This document shows positions 1-8,375 of a DNA stretch of 64,000 bases, in pieces; within the stretch, counting starts at the first letter, position 1, and each line of letters begins with the position of its first letter. The notes beneath the pieces are model-generated. The model did no database searches. It was not told the DNA's origin and saw only the letters and a program-made list of their open reading frames with translations. Source of the stretch: Mycobacteroides abscessus ATCC 19977 (GTDB taxonomy: Bacteria; Actinomycetota; Actinomycetes; Mycobacteriales; Mycobacteriaceae); assembly GCF_000069185.1 (NCBI RefSeq), contig NC_010397.1, positions 4,526,001-4,590,000 of the forward strand. The letters run 5' to 3'. A program made the position numbers and the translations under genes.

Positions 1-8
1 ATGCCCGC

Positions 9-896
9 GTGGATTTCACCCTGTCGCTGACTCCGGATCTGGTGGCCGTGTTTCTCACGCTGTTCGTGCTGGAGGTGGTGTTGGGTATCGACAACGTCGT
101 CTTCATCTCGATACTCGCCAGCAAGTTGCCCCGCGGACAACAGGCACGGGCCCGCAATGTGGGACTCACGCTGGCAATGGTCATGCGGGTCGGACTGGTC
201 TTCCTGGCCGGCTGGATCATCACCCTCAAAGAGGACATTCTGGAACTATTCGGTCAGGGCTTCTCGGTCAAGGACTTCATCCTGATCACGGGCGGGCTGT
301 TCCTGGTCTACAAGGCCGTCCACGAAATACACCTCAAGCTCGAAGGCGCTCCCGAGGGGAGCGAATCATCCAGCGGGGCAGCTACATTCAAGTCCGTCTT
401 GGTGCAGATACTCCTGTTGGACCTGGTGTTCTCGCTCGACTCCGTCATCACCGCCGTGGGCATGACAAGCAACATGCTCATCATCGTCACCGTGGTGGTG
501 CTCTCCTTCGGGATCATGCTCTTTGCCTCGCGCTTCGTCTTCACCTTCGTCAATCGGCACCCCACCGTGAAGATGCTTGCCCTGTCCTTCTTGCTGCTCA
601 TCGGCGTTTTCCTTATCGCCGATGGCTTCGGGATCAAGATCGACAAGGCCATGATTTACGGTCCGATGGCGTTCGCGATTCTCGTCGAAGGGCTCAACCT
701 GCTGGCAGCTGCACGAAAAGCACGGCAGGACAACATGACCCGCACTCCTGTTGCGCTTCGGCCCAGCTATCCGGGTATCGATGAGTCCGTGGCGGTAGCG
801 GCGGCCACCTCCGCCGGCCCCGACGCGGGTTCAGTCGGATTGTCCCGAAAGCCAGTGGGCGGCGTCGGGGGCGACGAGCGTGCTGGTCTCGGCTAG
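9..896 (+). CDS. TerC-family integral membrane protein
   Basis: Predicted 295-residue polytopic membrane protein of the TerC/Alx family, whose members are linked to metal (manganese) efflux and tellurite resistance. The family hallmark acidic motifs are present near the N-terminus (LGIDNVVF) and again near the middle (LVFSLDSV), the two inverted halves typical of TerC. Several hydrophobic segments alternate with short loops, and the last 60 residues are hydrophilic and rich in Ala/Val, a cytosolic tail. The chosen start is GTG at position 9. The window begins only 8 bases upstream, so an earlier start outside the window cannot be excluded, although the N-terminus MDFTLSLTPD looks complete for the family. 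The substrate cannot be told from sequence. Confidence 0.85.
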   Translation: MDFTLSLTPDLVAVFLTLFVLEVVLGIDNVVFISILASKLPRGQQARARNVGLTLAMVMRVGLVFLAGWIITLKEDILELFGQGFSVKDFILITGGLFLVYKAVHEIHLKLEGAPEGSESSSGAATFKSVLVQILLLDLVFSLDSVITAVGMTSNMLIIVTVVVLSFGIMLFASRFVFTFVNRHPTVKMLALSFLLLIGVFLIADGFGIKIDKAMIYGPMAFAILVEGLNLLAAARKARQDNMTRTPVALRPSYPGIDESVAVAAATSAGPDAGSVGLSRKPVGGVGGDERAGLG

Positions 897-943
897 CCGT
901 TGCGGTCCCCGCAACCAGCGCGCCGTGACGCGCAGTTCATGCG

Positions 944-1834
944 TTATCTCAGGTGGTCTACCAGTTCACCGTTGACACCGAAGAGCTTGTCCTGCCACTC
1001 GTTCAGCAGCGCGTTGGTGTCGATGTCGTCGGGATGGAAGCCCCTACGCATGAATGGCTTCATCTCGCGGTAGAAACCACGGAGCAACGGGCCGCGAACA
1101 ACGCCCACGGTTTCGCGCAGCACCCGCCACGGCTGCTTCCGGCCGACGGGGTCGGTAGTCAGGATCGAAACCCAGGACGAGAGCACACCAACCGGTATCA
1201 CGATGTTGGCCAGCACACGCATCATGTTGATACGCAACGTTTCCGACCCCCCGATTGCGCGATAGACATCGAAGGCAACCGATTTATGCTCCAGTTCCTC
1301 GATGGCGTGCCAGTTGAGCAGGTTCTTGATCTCGGGGTCCGTCATCATGTGCTGCAGCTCCGGGCGACTCAGCACGTTCTCGGCCAGCACCGCGGTGAAG
1401 TGCTCGGCACCGACGGTGAACGCCAGTAGCAGGTGCCGGAATCGCCGACAGCGGTCCGGGTCGGGGTACTGCTCGTCGAGAAACTTCTCCATGCGCTCGG
1501 TGCTGTTCAGAATGTACTCGAACCACGCTGTCGGATATCCCATCTCGGCAAGTTGCTTGTTGAGATCGCGGTGATGCAGCCCGTGGGTCATCTCCTGACC
1601 GATAAAACCGGCTACCCGCTTCTTGAGGTCGGGATCGGCGATCTTGTCGCGATATCTGCGCACCGACCGGACGAAGATGTCCTCCCCTGGCGGGAAAACG
1701 GCAGACAAGAACGCGACCGTGTGGCTGAACGCGATGTCGTTGTTCGCGAAATACCGGTCTTCGGACTCCGACTCACCAAAGCGGAAGGAGATCCGCCGGG
1801 TTTTCGGGTAACTCACCTGGGCAGCGACGGTCAT
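944..1834 (-). CDS. Ferritin-like metal-dependent hydrolase family protein (PF10118-type)
   Basis: A 296-residue protein of the family annotated as 'metal-dependent hydrolase'. It carries the Glu and His pattern expected for a di-metal helical bundle: GEDIF, GQEMTHGLHH, GAEHF and EELEH, each placing Glu/His one helical turn apart. A longer open frame runs to 2029, but ATG at 1834 is preferred because the upstream part overlaps the divergent MerR gene and is low complexity. The gene is divergent from the MerR gene (79 bases between starts), with a palindrome between them, so the MerR protein may control it. The family occurs widely in mycobacteria with no well-defined substrate; lipid or steroid metabolism is only a guess. 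Confidence 0.75.
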   Translation of the reverse strand: MTVAAQVSYPKTRRISFRFGESESEDRYFANNDIAFSHTVAFLSAVFPPGEDIFVRSVRRYRDKIADPDLKKRVAGFIGQEMTHGLHHRDLNKQLAEMGYPTAWFEYILNSTERMEKFLDEQYPDPDRCRRFRHLLLAFTVGAEHFTAVLAENVLSRPELQHMMTDPEIKNLLNWHAIEELEHKSVAFDVYRAIGGSETLRINMMRVLANIVIPVGVLSSWVSILTTDPVGRKQPWRVLRETVGVVRGPLLRGFYREMKPFMRRGFHPDDIDTNALLNEWQDKLFGVNGELVDHLR

Positions 1835-1871
1835 GAGAATCCCTTCCGTTGACGTTCCAGGCATAAACGTA

Positions 1872-1885
1872 ACGGAATTTTCCGT
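1872..1885. promoter_or_regulatory. Candidate operator between the hydrolase and MerR genes
   Basis: Perfect 14-base palindrome ACGGAATTTTCCGT in the 79-base divergent region, flanked by further CGTAACGG-like bases that extend the symmetry with one mismatch. Its position between two divergent genes, one encoding a MerR-type regulator, makes an autoregulatory operator plausible. This is inference from symmetry and position only. Confidence 0.45.
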
Positions 1886-1913
1886 AACGGACAATGGGGT
1901 AATCTTTTTCCCG

Positions 1914-2654
1914 ATGGACCTGACTATCGACCAGTTGGCACAGCGGGTGGCCATGACGGCACGCAACATCCGCGAGTGGCAGACGCTCGGGCTGGTACCC
2001 CCGCCCGAGAAACGGGGCCGCGTCGGCATCTACTCCGACGAGCACATCGCGATTATCAACCACGTCAAAAACTTGAAATCCCAAGGATTTCCGCTGGACG
2101 TTATCCGCCGCGTGATCGATTCCGGCAGTGGCTCCGAAGACAGCGTCCGCAAGATGGTCACCGAGGCCCTCAGCCCCTTTGCCAACGGCGAGCCGGTGGT
2201 GATGCCGCGCGCCGAGCTGATCAAGCGCATCGGAGCAGGGGCTGATTCCGCGCTGGCAGACACCGATCTGGTCTCCGAGGTCGACGCCGCCACGGTCTCG
2301 ATTCGCGATTCGGAAACCCTCGACGCGATCGAGCTACTGGTCAGCTCGGGCATGACACTGTCGCGGATCGCCGAGACGCTGCGTGAGGTCGATCGGTTGC
2401 AGCATCAGATCGCACAGCTGCTATTGGGCGCCTACGTGGCCGACGTCTGGCAGCCCTTCGTCGAGTCCGGCTATACATCCGAGGACTGGGAAAAGATCGC
2501 CGAAAACGCCTCACAGGCAAAACAATTGACCGTCACTTTGGCTTCGCGATTGCTGGCACGCGCACTGGATGACACCGTCGACCCGATTCTGCTGCAACAG
2601 GCCAACGAGGCCGAGGCGGTACTGGAGCGCGACCGCCCGGCCTCGTCCGCCTGA
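1914..2654 (+). CDS. MerR-family transcriptional regulator
   Basis: A 246-residue regulator with an N-terminal MerR winged helix-turn-helix (MDLTIDQLAQRVAMTARNIR then the wing around LVPPPEKRGRVGIYSDEHI). The middle and C-terminal parts are helical, with no obvious metal-binding cysteine cluster, so an organic effector or protein-only sensing is more likely than metal sensing. The long helical C-terminus differs from classic small MerR metal sensors (about 130-150 residues). ATG at 1914 is preferred over the frame opening at 1833 because the MerR domain begins exactly there and the palindrome at 1872 would otherwise be inside the gene. Confidence 0.8.
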   Translation: MDLTIDQLAQRVAMTARNIREWQTLGLVPPPEKRGRVGIYSDEHIAIINHVKNLKSQGFPLDVIRRVIDSGSGSEDSVRKMVTEALSPFANGEPVVMPRAELIKRIGAGADSALADTDLVSEVDAATVSIRDSETLDAIELLVSSGMTLSRIAETLREVDRLQHQIAQLLLGAYVADVWQPFVESGYTSEDWEKIAENASQAKQLTVTLASRLLARALDDTVDPILLQQANEAEAVLERDRPASSA

Positions 2655-2656
2655 GC

Positions 2657-3019
2657 TCAGTCCAGCTCGCCGCAGCCCCGGTCCAGACCGCGTACCTCGA
2701 TCGGGCACCACACCGCACGGGATACTTCGGCCGCCCACCGCTGGGCATCGGCCAGGGTGGGCACGTCGATGATGCTGAACCCGCCGAGCTGCTCCTTGGT
2801 TTCGGTGTACGGCCCGTCGGTGGTGGTGTGCCCGGCCGCACTGGCGGTCACCATGGTGGCGGTGTCGGCGGGTTGCAGGCCGGCCGCGAACAACCACACT
2901 CCGGCATCCTGCATCCGGCGAGTCACAGCTTGCACATCGGCCCCGATGGTTTCCAGCGCTGCCTCATCGGGCTGTACCGCACCAGGTGCGTAGACGATCG
3001 ACAACATGTAGCGGCTCAT
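2657..3019 (-). CDS. YciI/DGPF-domain protein (second gene of pair)
   Basis: A 120-residue YCII-related protein with the DGPF-family signature as TTDGPYTETKEQLGGF. It starts 1 base after the stop of the upstream paralogue at 3021-3377, so the two are almost certainly cotranscribed. DGPF proteins are dimeric ferredoxin-like-fold proteins of unknown reaction, and in actinobacteria they are the typical genomic partners and targets of ECF42 sigma factors. Here the pair has an ECF42-like promoter upstream (3439-3466). The gene is convergent with, and ends 2 bases from, the MerR gene. Confidence 0.8.
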   Translation of the reverse strand: MSRYMLSIVYAPGAVQPDEAALETIGADVQAVTRRMQDAGVWLFAAGLQPADTATMVTASAAGHTTTDGPYTETKEQLGGFSIIDVPTLADAQRWAAEVSRAVWCPIEVRGLDRGCGELD

Positions 3020-3020
3020 G

Positions 3021-3377
3021 TCACGCCTCCTCGTCCTGGAACGGGCGCACCTCTACGGCCTCTTCACAGGCCGCCGACCCTTCCGCCGCCCACTTCAGTG
3101 CCGCATCGAGGTCAGGGGCGTTGATGATCCAGAAGCCGCCGAGGTGCTCCTTGGTCTCCAGGTAAGGGCCGTCGGTGGTGGTGACCTTGCCATCCACGCT
3201 GTGGACCACTGTCGCGTCCGAAGGTTCGGTCAATCCGTTGGCGAAAACCCAAACGCCGGCCTCTTTCATCTTCTCGTTGAGAGCGCCGGTCTGGGCATAC
3301 AGCCGCTGCACATCCTCATCGCTCCACTGCGTGGCATCTTGCGCATAACTGTGGACCGAAAGTAGGTACTGCTTCAT
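3021..3377 (-). CDS. YciI/DGPF-domain protein (first gene of pair)
   Basis: A 118-residue YCII-related protein carrying VTTTDGPYLETKEHLGGF, the DGPF signature. It is the first gene of a two-gene unit with the 2657-3019 paralogue; the two share the motif spacing but differ in the N-terminal and C-terminal thirds, suggesting an old duplication and a possible heterodimer. The promoter TGTCGA-N17-CGTGG lies about 60 bases upstream. The catalytic role is unknown for the family. The gene is followed on the other side by a FadD32-like gene on the same strand, more than 120 bases away, which probably has its own promoter. Confidence 0.8.
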   Translation of the reverse strand: MKQYLLSVHSYAQDATQWSDEDVQRLYAQTGALNEKMKEAGVWVFANGLTEPSDATVVHSVDGKVTTTDGPYLETKEHLGGFWIINAPDLDAALKWAAEGSAACEEAVEVRPFQDEEA

Positions 3378-3438
3378 GGTCGTCCTTTCCTATCCGTATC
3401 TGGCGATCGGGCGCCCTATCGGCTTCCCTTCAACCACA

Positions 3439-3466
3439 CCACGAATAGACCTGCCCCGGATCGACA
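3439..3466 (-). promoter_or_regulatory. ECF42-type promoter for the DGPF gene pair
   Basis: On the minus strand, TGTCGA (3461-3466), a 17-base spacer and CGTGG (3439-3443), continuing as CGTGGTGT. TGTCGA is the -35 element reported for ECF42 sigma factors. The same arrangement, with identical -35, identical spacing and identical CGTGGTGT octamer, stands upstream of the sigma factor gene at 10787-10814. Confidence 0.65.
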
Positions 3467-3502
3467 GCTCATCGAAAAATTTTCACAAGATCGCGCGGGA
3501 CC

Positions 3503-5338
3503 TCAGAGTCGGTTGTCGAGGTACTGCTGGCGACAGGCCCGGCGTGCGATCTTTCCGCTGGTGGTCCGCGGGATGGCGCCGGCCTGAACCAGCCGGATGT
3601 CGGCGACGGGCAGCGCATGCCGACGAGATACCGCGGCCCGGAGCACTTCGATGATGGGCCCCGGTTCTGCCCGTCCGGCGCCCGCGGCCCGTTCCGCGAC
3701 GATGATCAACCGTTCTCCCACGCCATCGCCCGCATCGACGCCCGCGGGCAGTTCGTCGGCCGGCACGGAGAAGGCCGCCACAAAACCTCGTCGCACCACG
3801 GGCGAGGCATCTTCGACGGTGGCCTCGATGTCATGGGGATAGTGGTTCCGTCCATCGACGATCACCAGATCTTTTACCCGGCCGGTGATGTACAGCTCGC
3901 CGTCGATATAGACGCCGAGGTCGCCCGTACGGAACCAGATGGCGCCCGGCTCGGTGCCGGCGGCGTGACTGCCCTCATCCAGGCGCGCCTGCAACTTGTT
4001 ACGGAAGCAGACCTCGGTCTCCTGCGAGCGACCCCAGTATCCGCGACCAACGTTGTTGCCGTGCAACCAGATTTCGCCGATCTGTCCGTCGGGTAGTTCG
4101 GTCTCCGCATTGGGGTTGACGATGACGGCCCACTGGCTGCGAGCGACCTGCCCGCAGGACACCTGCGGCATCGCGTTTTCGTGCGCGGCATCCACGCGGG
4201 TGGCGTACCCGGCACCCAACTGCTCACGATCCACGTAGATCACCGACGGTTCCGCATCGGGGGCGATGGAGGAGACGAACAACGTCGCCTCGGCCATACC
4301 GTAAGACGGCTTGATCGCGTTGTCCGGCAACCCGTATGGGCCGAAGGCCGCGTTGAACTTCCGGATCGACGCAATACTGACCGGCTCGGAGCCGTTGATC
4401 AGCCCGGCGACATTGCTCAGATCCAGGGACTCGCCCTCCTTCGGTAGGCCACGCTCGGCGGCCAGCTCGAAGGCGAAGTTCGGTGCGGCGCCAAACGTGC
4501 GGCCCGCATGCGAGGCGGCGGCCAACTCCCTGATCCAGCGTCCGGGTCTGCGCACGAAAGACAGTGGGGACATCAGTGTCATCCGCCCACCGCACAGCGG
4601 GAACATCAACATCAGCAGGCCCATGTCGTGGTACAGCGGCAACCAACTCGCTCCCCGCACATCCACGTCCAGACCCACCGAGATGATCATCTGCAGCACG
4701 TTGGTCATCACCGCGCGGTGGGTGATCTCCACTCCGGCGGGCGCTCGCGTCGAGCCCGACGTGTATTGCAGGTAGGCGATGTCATCGGTGTCCGGAGTCA
4801 CCCGTACATACGTCGCGCCTACCGAGTCCGGCACGCTGTCGACGGCCAACACCCGCGGACGACGATCCCGGGGCAACCTGCGAATGAAGCTGTTGACGGA
4901 TTCCGCGGCCGCCTGATTGGTCAGCACTACCGTCGGTTGGGCATCGGAGAGTACTGCGTCGAGCCGCTCGGTGTGCCCGGGGAGCTCCGGGGCGAACAAC
5001 GGCACCGCGATGTTCCCCGCCTCAATGGCGGCGAAGAAGCCGACGACGTAATCCAGGCTCTGGGGAGCCAGGATCGCCACCCGGTCGCCCGGCTGGGTTA
5101 CCTGCTGGAGCCTGGCCGCCACCGCGCGGGTCCGCGCACGAAGCTGCGGCCAGTTCAGATCGACAGGCTCCCCATTGGGGTCGCTGCTGAAATCGACGTA
5201 CCGGTAGGCGAAGGTGTCGTGCGGTCCGTCGACAGCGCATTCCAGATAATGGTTGACGGTGTAACCGTCCGGCAGCGAGATGGCGCCCGTCTCATCGAGG
5301 TATTCCTCGAGACGCAACCCTGAAACCAGTGAGTTCAT
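3503..5338 (-). CDS. FadD32-like fatty-acyl-AMP ligase
   Basis: A 611-residue acyl-adenylating enzyme closely resembling FadD32, the ligase that loads meromycolate onto Pks13. Visible motifs in order: QPGDRVAIL, the AMP-binding loop YLQYTSGSTRAP, SWLPLYHDMGL, FVRRPGRWIRE followed by PNFAFELA (FAAL hallmark), PSYGMAEATLF, WFRTGDLG, ITGRVKDLVIVDGRNHYPHD and the C-terminal IPRTTSGKIARRAC with the catalytic lysine. The reaction is a fatty acid plus ATP to acyl-AMP, then transfer to a carrier protein. No polyketide synthase or carrier protein gene is adjacent, so the partner is elsewhere and this is likely a paralogue rather than FadD32 itself. ATG at 5338 matches the family start; the frame opens 14 codons earlier. 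It is divergent from two P450 genes. Confidence 0.85.
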   Translation of the reverse strand: MNSLVSGLRLEEYLDETGAISLPDGYTVNHYLECAVDGPHDTFAYRYVDFSSDPNGEPVDLNWPQLRARTRAVAARLQQVTQPGDRVAILAPQSLDYVVGFFAAIEAGNIAVPLFAPELPGHTERLDAVLSDAQPTVVLTNQAAAESVNSFIRRLPRDRRPRVLAVDSVPDSVGATYVRVTPDTDDIAYLQYTSGSTRAPAGVEITHRAVMTNVLQMIISVGLDVDVRGASWLPLYHDMGLLMLMFPLCGGRMTLMSPLSFVRRPGRWIRELAAASHAGRTFGAAPNFAFELAAERGLPKEGESLDLSNVAGLINGSEPVSIASIRKFNAAFGPYGLPDNAIKPSYGMAEATLFVSSIAPDAEPSVIYVDREQLGAGYATRVDAAHENAMPQVSCGQVARSQWAVIVNPNAETELPDGQIGEIWLHGNNVGRGYWGRSQETEVCFRNKLQARLDEGSHAAGTEPGAIWFRTGDLGVYIDGELYITGRVKDLVIVDGRNHYPHDIEATVEDASPVVRRGFVAAFSVPADELPAGVDAGDGVGERLIIVAERAAGAGRAEPGPIIEVLRAAVSRRHALPVADIRLVQAGAIPRTTSGKIARRACRQQYLDNRL

Positions 5339-5688
5339 CGCAACCTCCGCGTAGCCGTGAGCACGAAAGTCGGTTGACAAGCAGCAATAAATAAGCCATC
5401 ACGCTTTTGCTACGGCCCCGACCGAACGTAGATGGTACGTGACGTACCAGATGCAAACGGTACTCGAAGTCCCACTAGGAAGCCCTGTTGAGAACCGCTT
5501 TTGAGCAAATTGTGCACTGTGCCCTTTAACACCTCGCCGAATTGATGTGACGGGCGTGACCACCCCGGCCCGCTGTGGGGTGTCGCCGTATCTCCGCGCC
5601 GGCGCGGCGGGCGGGTGTTTTCGGCATTCCCTTCCTGCGCGGTCGCTATTAGACTCGTGACAAATAGCGTCCAGCGTCGGAGGCGGAT
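5339..5688. other. Divergent intergenic region between FadD32-like and P450 genes
   Basis: About 350 bases without a gene. It holds the 17-base palindrome at 5433-5449, a GC palindrome CCGCGCCGGCGCGG at 5594-5607, and a possible vegetative promoter for the P450 gene (TTCCCT 5627-5632, 17-base spacer, TAGACT 5650-5655). No convincing coding frame or structured RNA was seen. Confidence 0.5.
5433..5449. promoter_or_regulatory. Palindromic operator upstream of FadD32-like gene
   Basis: Perfect 17-base inverted repeat TGGTACGTGACGTACCA (8-base arms, single central G), 95 bases upstream of the ligase start. Size and symmetry fit a TetR-family dimer site. No TetR gene is adjacent, so the regulator would act in trans. 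Confidence 0.5.
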
Positions 5689-7029
5689 ATGCGGACCAGG
5701 GATCAGATCAAGTACTGGTCGCGGTGGGCGACTATGCATGGCATCAGCCGCGCGGCCTTGTTGACCCAAGTGCGCACGTTGCCCCTGGCCGCCTTATTCC
5801 TCGGCCCCGATCGCGCCGAGAAGCACTACCGGTACATCGAAGAGATACGGGCTTCGGGATCGGTCACGCCGTCACGGGCCGGTGGTCTGATCTTCACCGA
5901 CTTGGCTCTCACCCGCGAGATCCTGCGGGATAACCGCTTCATCACCATGGCGCCCACCAATATTCCGTCCCCGATTCTGCCGCTGGCCTTTAGCCGCTGG
6001 GTCTTCGCGAGAACCGAGCCCGGCCTGCCCAATCCTGTCGAGCCTCCGGCCATGCTTGCCGTCGATCCGCCGGAGCACACCCGGTTTCGCAAGCTGGTAT
6101 CCAAGGCGTTCACTCCCCGCGCGGTGAGCAAGCTCGAGGATCGGGTCCGGGAGGTCACCACCGAACTACTCGACAACCTTGAGCGCCACGAGCGCGCGGA
6201 TCTGCTGCATGACTACGCGTCCCAACTGCCTGTCGCGATCATCGCCGAAATGTTGGGCGTGCCGCGGGCCGATGCCCCGTTCCTCCTGGAGTGGGGCAAT
6301 CATGGTGCCGCGCTACTCGACATCGGTATGACCTGGTCGGCATACCGCGACGCCACACAGGCACTCATCGAGATCGATCGCTACTTCGACGCCCACCTGG
6401 TGCGGTTGCGCGGCGAACTCGCCGAAGATCCCACCGTAGACGGCATCCTGGCGAGCATCGTGCGCGACGGCGATCTGAACGACCGCGAGCTCAAGGCCAC
6501 GATGGCGCTGCTGCTGGGTGCCGGCTTCGAAACCACGGTCAACCTGATCGGCAACGGTATCGCCGCACTGTTGCGCCATCCCCAACAACTGGCACATCTG
6601 CGTGAAAACCCGGACGGCTGGCCCAACGCCGTCGAGGAGATCCTGCGTTACGACTCTCCCGTGCAGATCACCGGAAGGGTCGCCACCCAGGCGTGCGAAT
6701 TTGAAGGGCACACGCTGGCGGCCGGGTCCATGGCCATATTGCTGCTGGGCGGCGCCAATCGCGATCCGGCGGTTTTCGATCAGCCCGATGTCTTCGATGT
6801 CCTCCGGGCCAACGCACGCGAGCACGTGGCGTTCGGTAGCGGCATCCACGTGTGCCTCGGAGCGAGCCTGGCCCGGATGGAAGGCGTGGTGGCGTTGCAA
6901 TCGCTGTTCGAGCGCTTTCCAGAACTCGCGCTGGCGGCCGACCCCACTCCCGGTAAACACGTGAACCTGCATGGCTTCGGAAGCCTGCCGGTGAACCTCG
7001 GCCGCGCCCGGGTACCGGCCAGCAGTTAA
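5689..7029 (+). CDS. Cytochrome P450, CYP140-like
   Basis: A 446-residue soluble-type P450. The I-helix oxygen-activation motif is AGFETT (Glu281), the K-helix ExxR motif lies in EEILRYDSP, and the heme-binding loop FGSGIHVCLG places the proximal cysteine at Cys389. Segments such as SQLPVAIIAEMLGVP, GAGFETTVNLIGNGI and WPNAVEEILRYDSPVQITGRVA strongly recall the mycobacterial CYP140 family. All catalytic motifs are intact, so an active monooxygenase needing ferredoxin and reductase from elsewhere is expected; the substrate is unknown. It is the first of two tandem P450 genes, 59 bases before the ATG of the second, and divergent from an acyl-AMP ligase, which suggests a lipid-like substrate. 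Confidence 0.85.
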   Translation: MRTRDQIKYWSRWATMHGISRAALLTQVRTLPLAALFLGPDRAEKHYRYIEEIRASGSVTPSRAGGLIFTDLALTREILRDNRFITMAPTNIPSPILPLAFSRWVFARTEPGLPNPVEPPAMLAVDPPEHTRFRKLVSKAFTPRAVSKLEDRVREVTTELLDNLERHERADLLHDYASQLPVAIIAEMLGVPRADAPFLLEWGNHGAALLDIGMTWSAYRDATQALIEIDRYFDAHLVRLRGELAEDPTVDGILASIVRDGDLNDRELKATMALLLGAGFETTVNLIGNGIAALLRHPQQLAHLRENPDGWPNAVEEILRYDSPVQITGRVATQACEFEGHTLAAGSMAILLLGGANRDPAVFDQPDVFDVLRANAREHVAFGSGIHVCLGASLARMEGVVALQSLFERFPELALAADPTPGKHVNLHGFGSLPVNLGRARVPASS

Positions 7030-7088
7030 TCTCGAAGGTGCTCGGTGTCCGCTTGGCATCGAGTGAGCCGACACGGGGATCGGGACGG

Positions 7089-8375
7089 ATGCAGCACCGG
7101 ATCAAACAACGCACCCATTGGGCTGTCACCCACGGGATAGGCCGTGCCTATCTGAAAGTGCTTGCGCGCCGGGGAGAGCCCGTCGCGCAGCTGGGTATCG
7201 ACGTCGGCCAGGCCCCGGACATCTACCGCATCATCGACAAGATCCGGGAACGCGGCCGGCTGTCGAGGGCCGGCGACGGGTGGATCACCGCCGACGCACA
7301 GATCGTCCGAACCATCTTCCGAGACAATCGGTTCGTCACTTTCAAACCCGAACACCGGTCCGCCTCACCGATCATTCAACGGCTGGCCGCGTGGAGCGAT
7401 CCGCAGCTGCTCAACCCCGCCGAGCCGCCGTCCATCCTGATCACCGATCCACCCGATCACGGACGGCTGCGCCGTCTGGTCGCCGCTCCGTTCACTCCCC
7501 GCGCGATCGAAGGCCTTCGTGACCGGATCCAAGAGGTGACGAACGGCCATCTGGATGTGTTGCAGCAACGCCAAAGTCCGGATCTGATAGCCGATTTCAC
7601 CGCGAAGATCCCGATCGCCGTGATCGGCGAGATGATCGCCGTGCCTCCGCCGGACTACTCGCGGCTCTACACGGCGATGAACCGCGCCATCCAGCTGATC
7701 GCCACCACCGCGCCATCCTGGAGCGAGTACCAAGACGGCACAGCAGCTTTACGTGAGATCGACGAATACCTCGAGAAGCATGTCGCCCGGCTGCGCCGTG
7801 AGGGCACCGAAAGCGAATTGGCCACAGCGCTTCTGGACAGTGACCTAAGCCACTTCGAACTCAAGATGTTCTTCGCGGTATTCCTGGGTGCGGGATTCGT
7901 CACCACCACACATCTGATGGGCAAGGCGATTGTCACGCTGCTCCGGCATCCCGAGCAACTCGCGCTGCTGCAGGCCGATCCGAGCCTGTGGCCCAACGCC
8001 GTCGAGGAACTCATGCGCTACGACACCTCTAATCAGTGGTCGGCCCGCGTCGCCACTGAAACGGTCGAGATCGAGGGCCACACCATCGAGGCAGGGCAGT
8101 CGGCACTACTGCTTCTCGGCGGAGCCAATCGTGACCCGGCGGCATTCGAGAACCCGGACGTCTTCGACATCACCCGGCCCAATGCGCGTGAAAACATCAC
8201 ATTGGGCACGGGAATTCATGTGTGCCTGGGTCAGGTGCTGGCGCGCGCCGAACTGCACACGGCACTACAGACCCTCTTCGAACGCTTCCCCCGGCTCTCA
8301 CTGGCCGGCGAGCCCGAGTACCTGAACGGAATGGGTATTCACGGGCTGCGCCTTCTCCCCGTCACACTGGGCTAA
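7089..8375 (+). CDS. Cytochrome P450, divergent tandem paralogue of CYP140-like enzyme
   Basis: A 428-residue P450 clearly paralogous to the upstream gene (shared WPNAVEEL, LLLGGANRDPA and GIHVCLG). Cys379 and the ExxR motif (EELMRYD) are intact. Two usually conserved positions differ: the I-helix acid is Val271 (AGFVTTT instead of AGFETT), and the heme loop begins with Leu372 (LGTGIHVCLG instead of F at the start). It may therefore be a heme protein with altered oxygen chemistry, or a decaying copy, though the frame is open over its full length. ATG at 7089 gives an N-terminus aligned with the upstream paralogue; the frame opens at 7038. The stop overlaps the convergent lpqI stop by 4 bases. 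Confidence 0.8.
   Translation: MQHRIKQRTHWAVTHGIGRAYLKVLARRGEPVAQLGIDVGQAPDIYRIIDKIRERGRLSRAGDGWITADAQIVRTIFRDNRFVTFKPEHRSASPIIQRLAAWSDPQLLNPAEPPSILITDPPDHGRLRRLVAAPFTPRAIEGLRDRIQEVTNGHLDVLQQRQSPDLIADFTAKIPIAVIGEMIAVPPPDYSRLYTAMNRAIQLIATTAPSWSEYQDGTAALREIDEYLEKHVARLRREGTESELATALLDSDLSHFELKMFFAVFLGAGFVTTTHLMGKAIVTLLRHPEQLALLQADPSLWPNAVEELMRYDTSNQWSARVATETVEIEGHTIEAGQSALLLLGGANRDPAAFENPDVFDITRPNARENITLGTGIHVCLGQVLARAELHTALQTLFERFPRLSLAGEPEYLNGMGIHGLRLLPVTLG

Noticed and set aside
7038..8375. Second P450 as a pseudogene
   Set aside because: The frame is complete with intact Cys and ExxR motifs; the altered residues are a reason for interest, not proof of decay.
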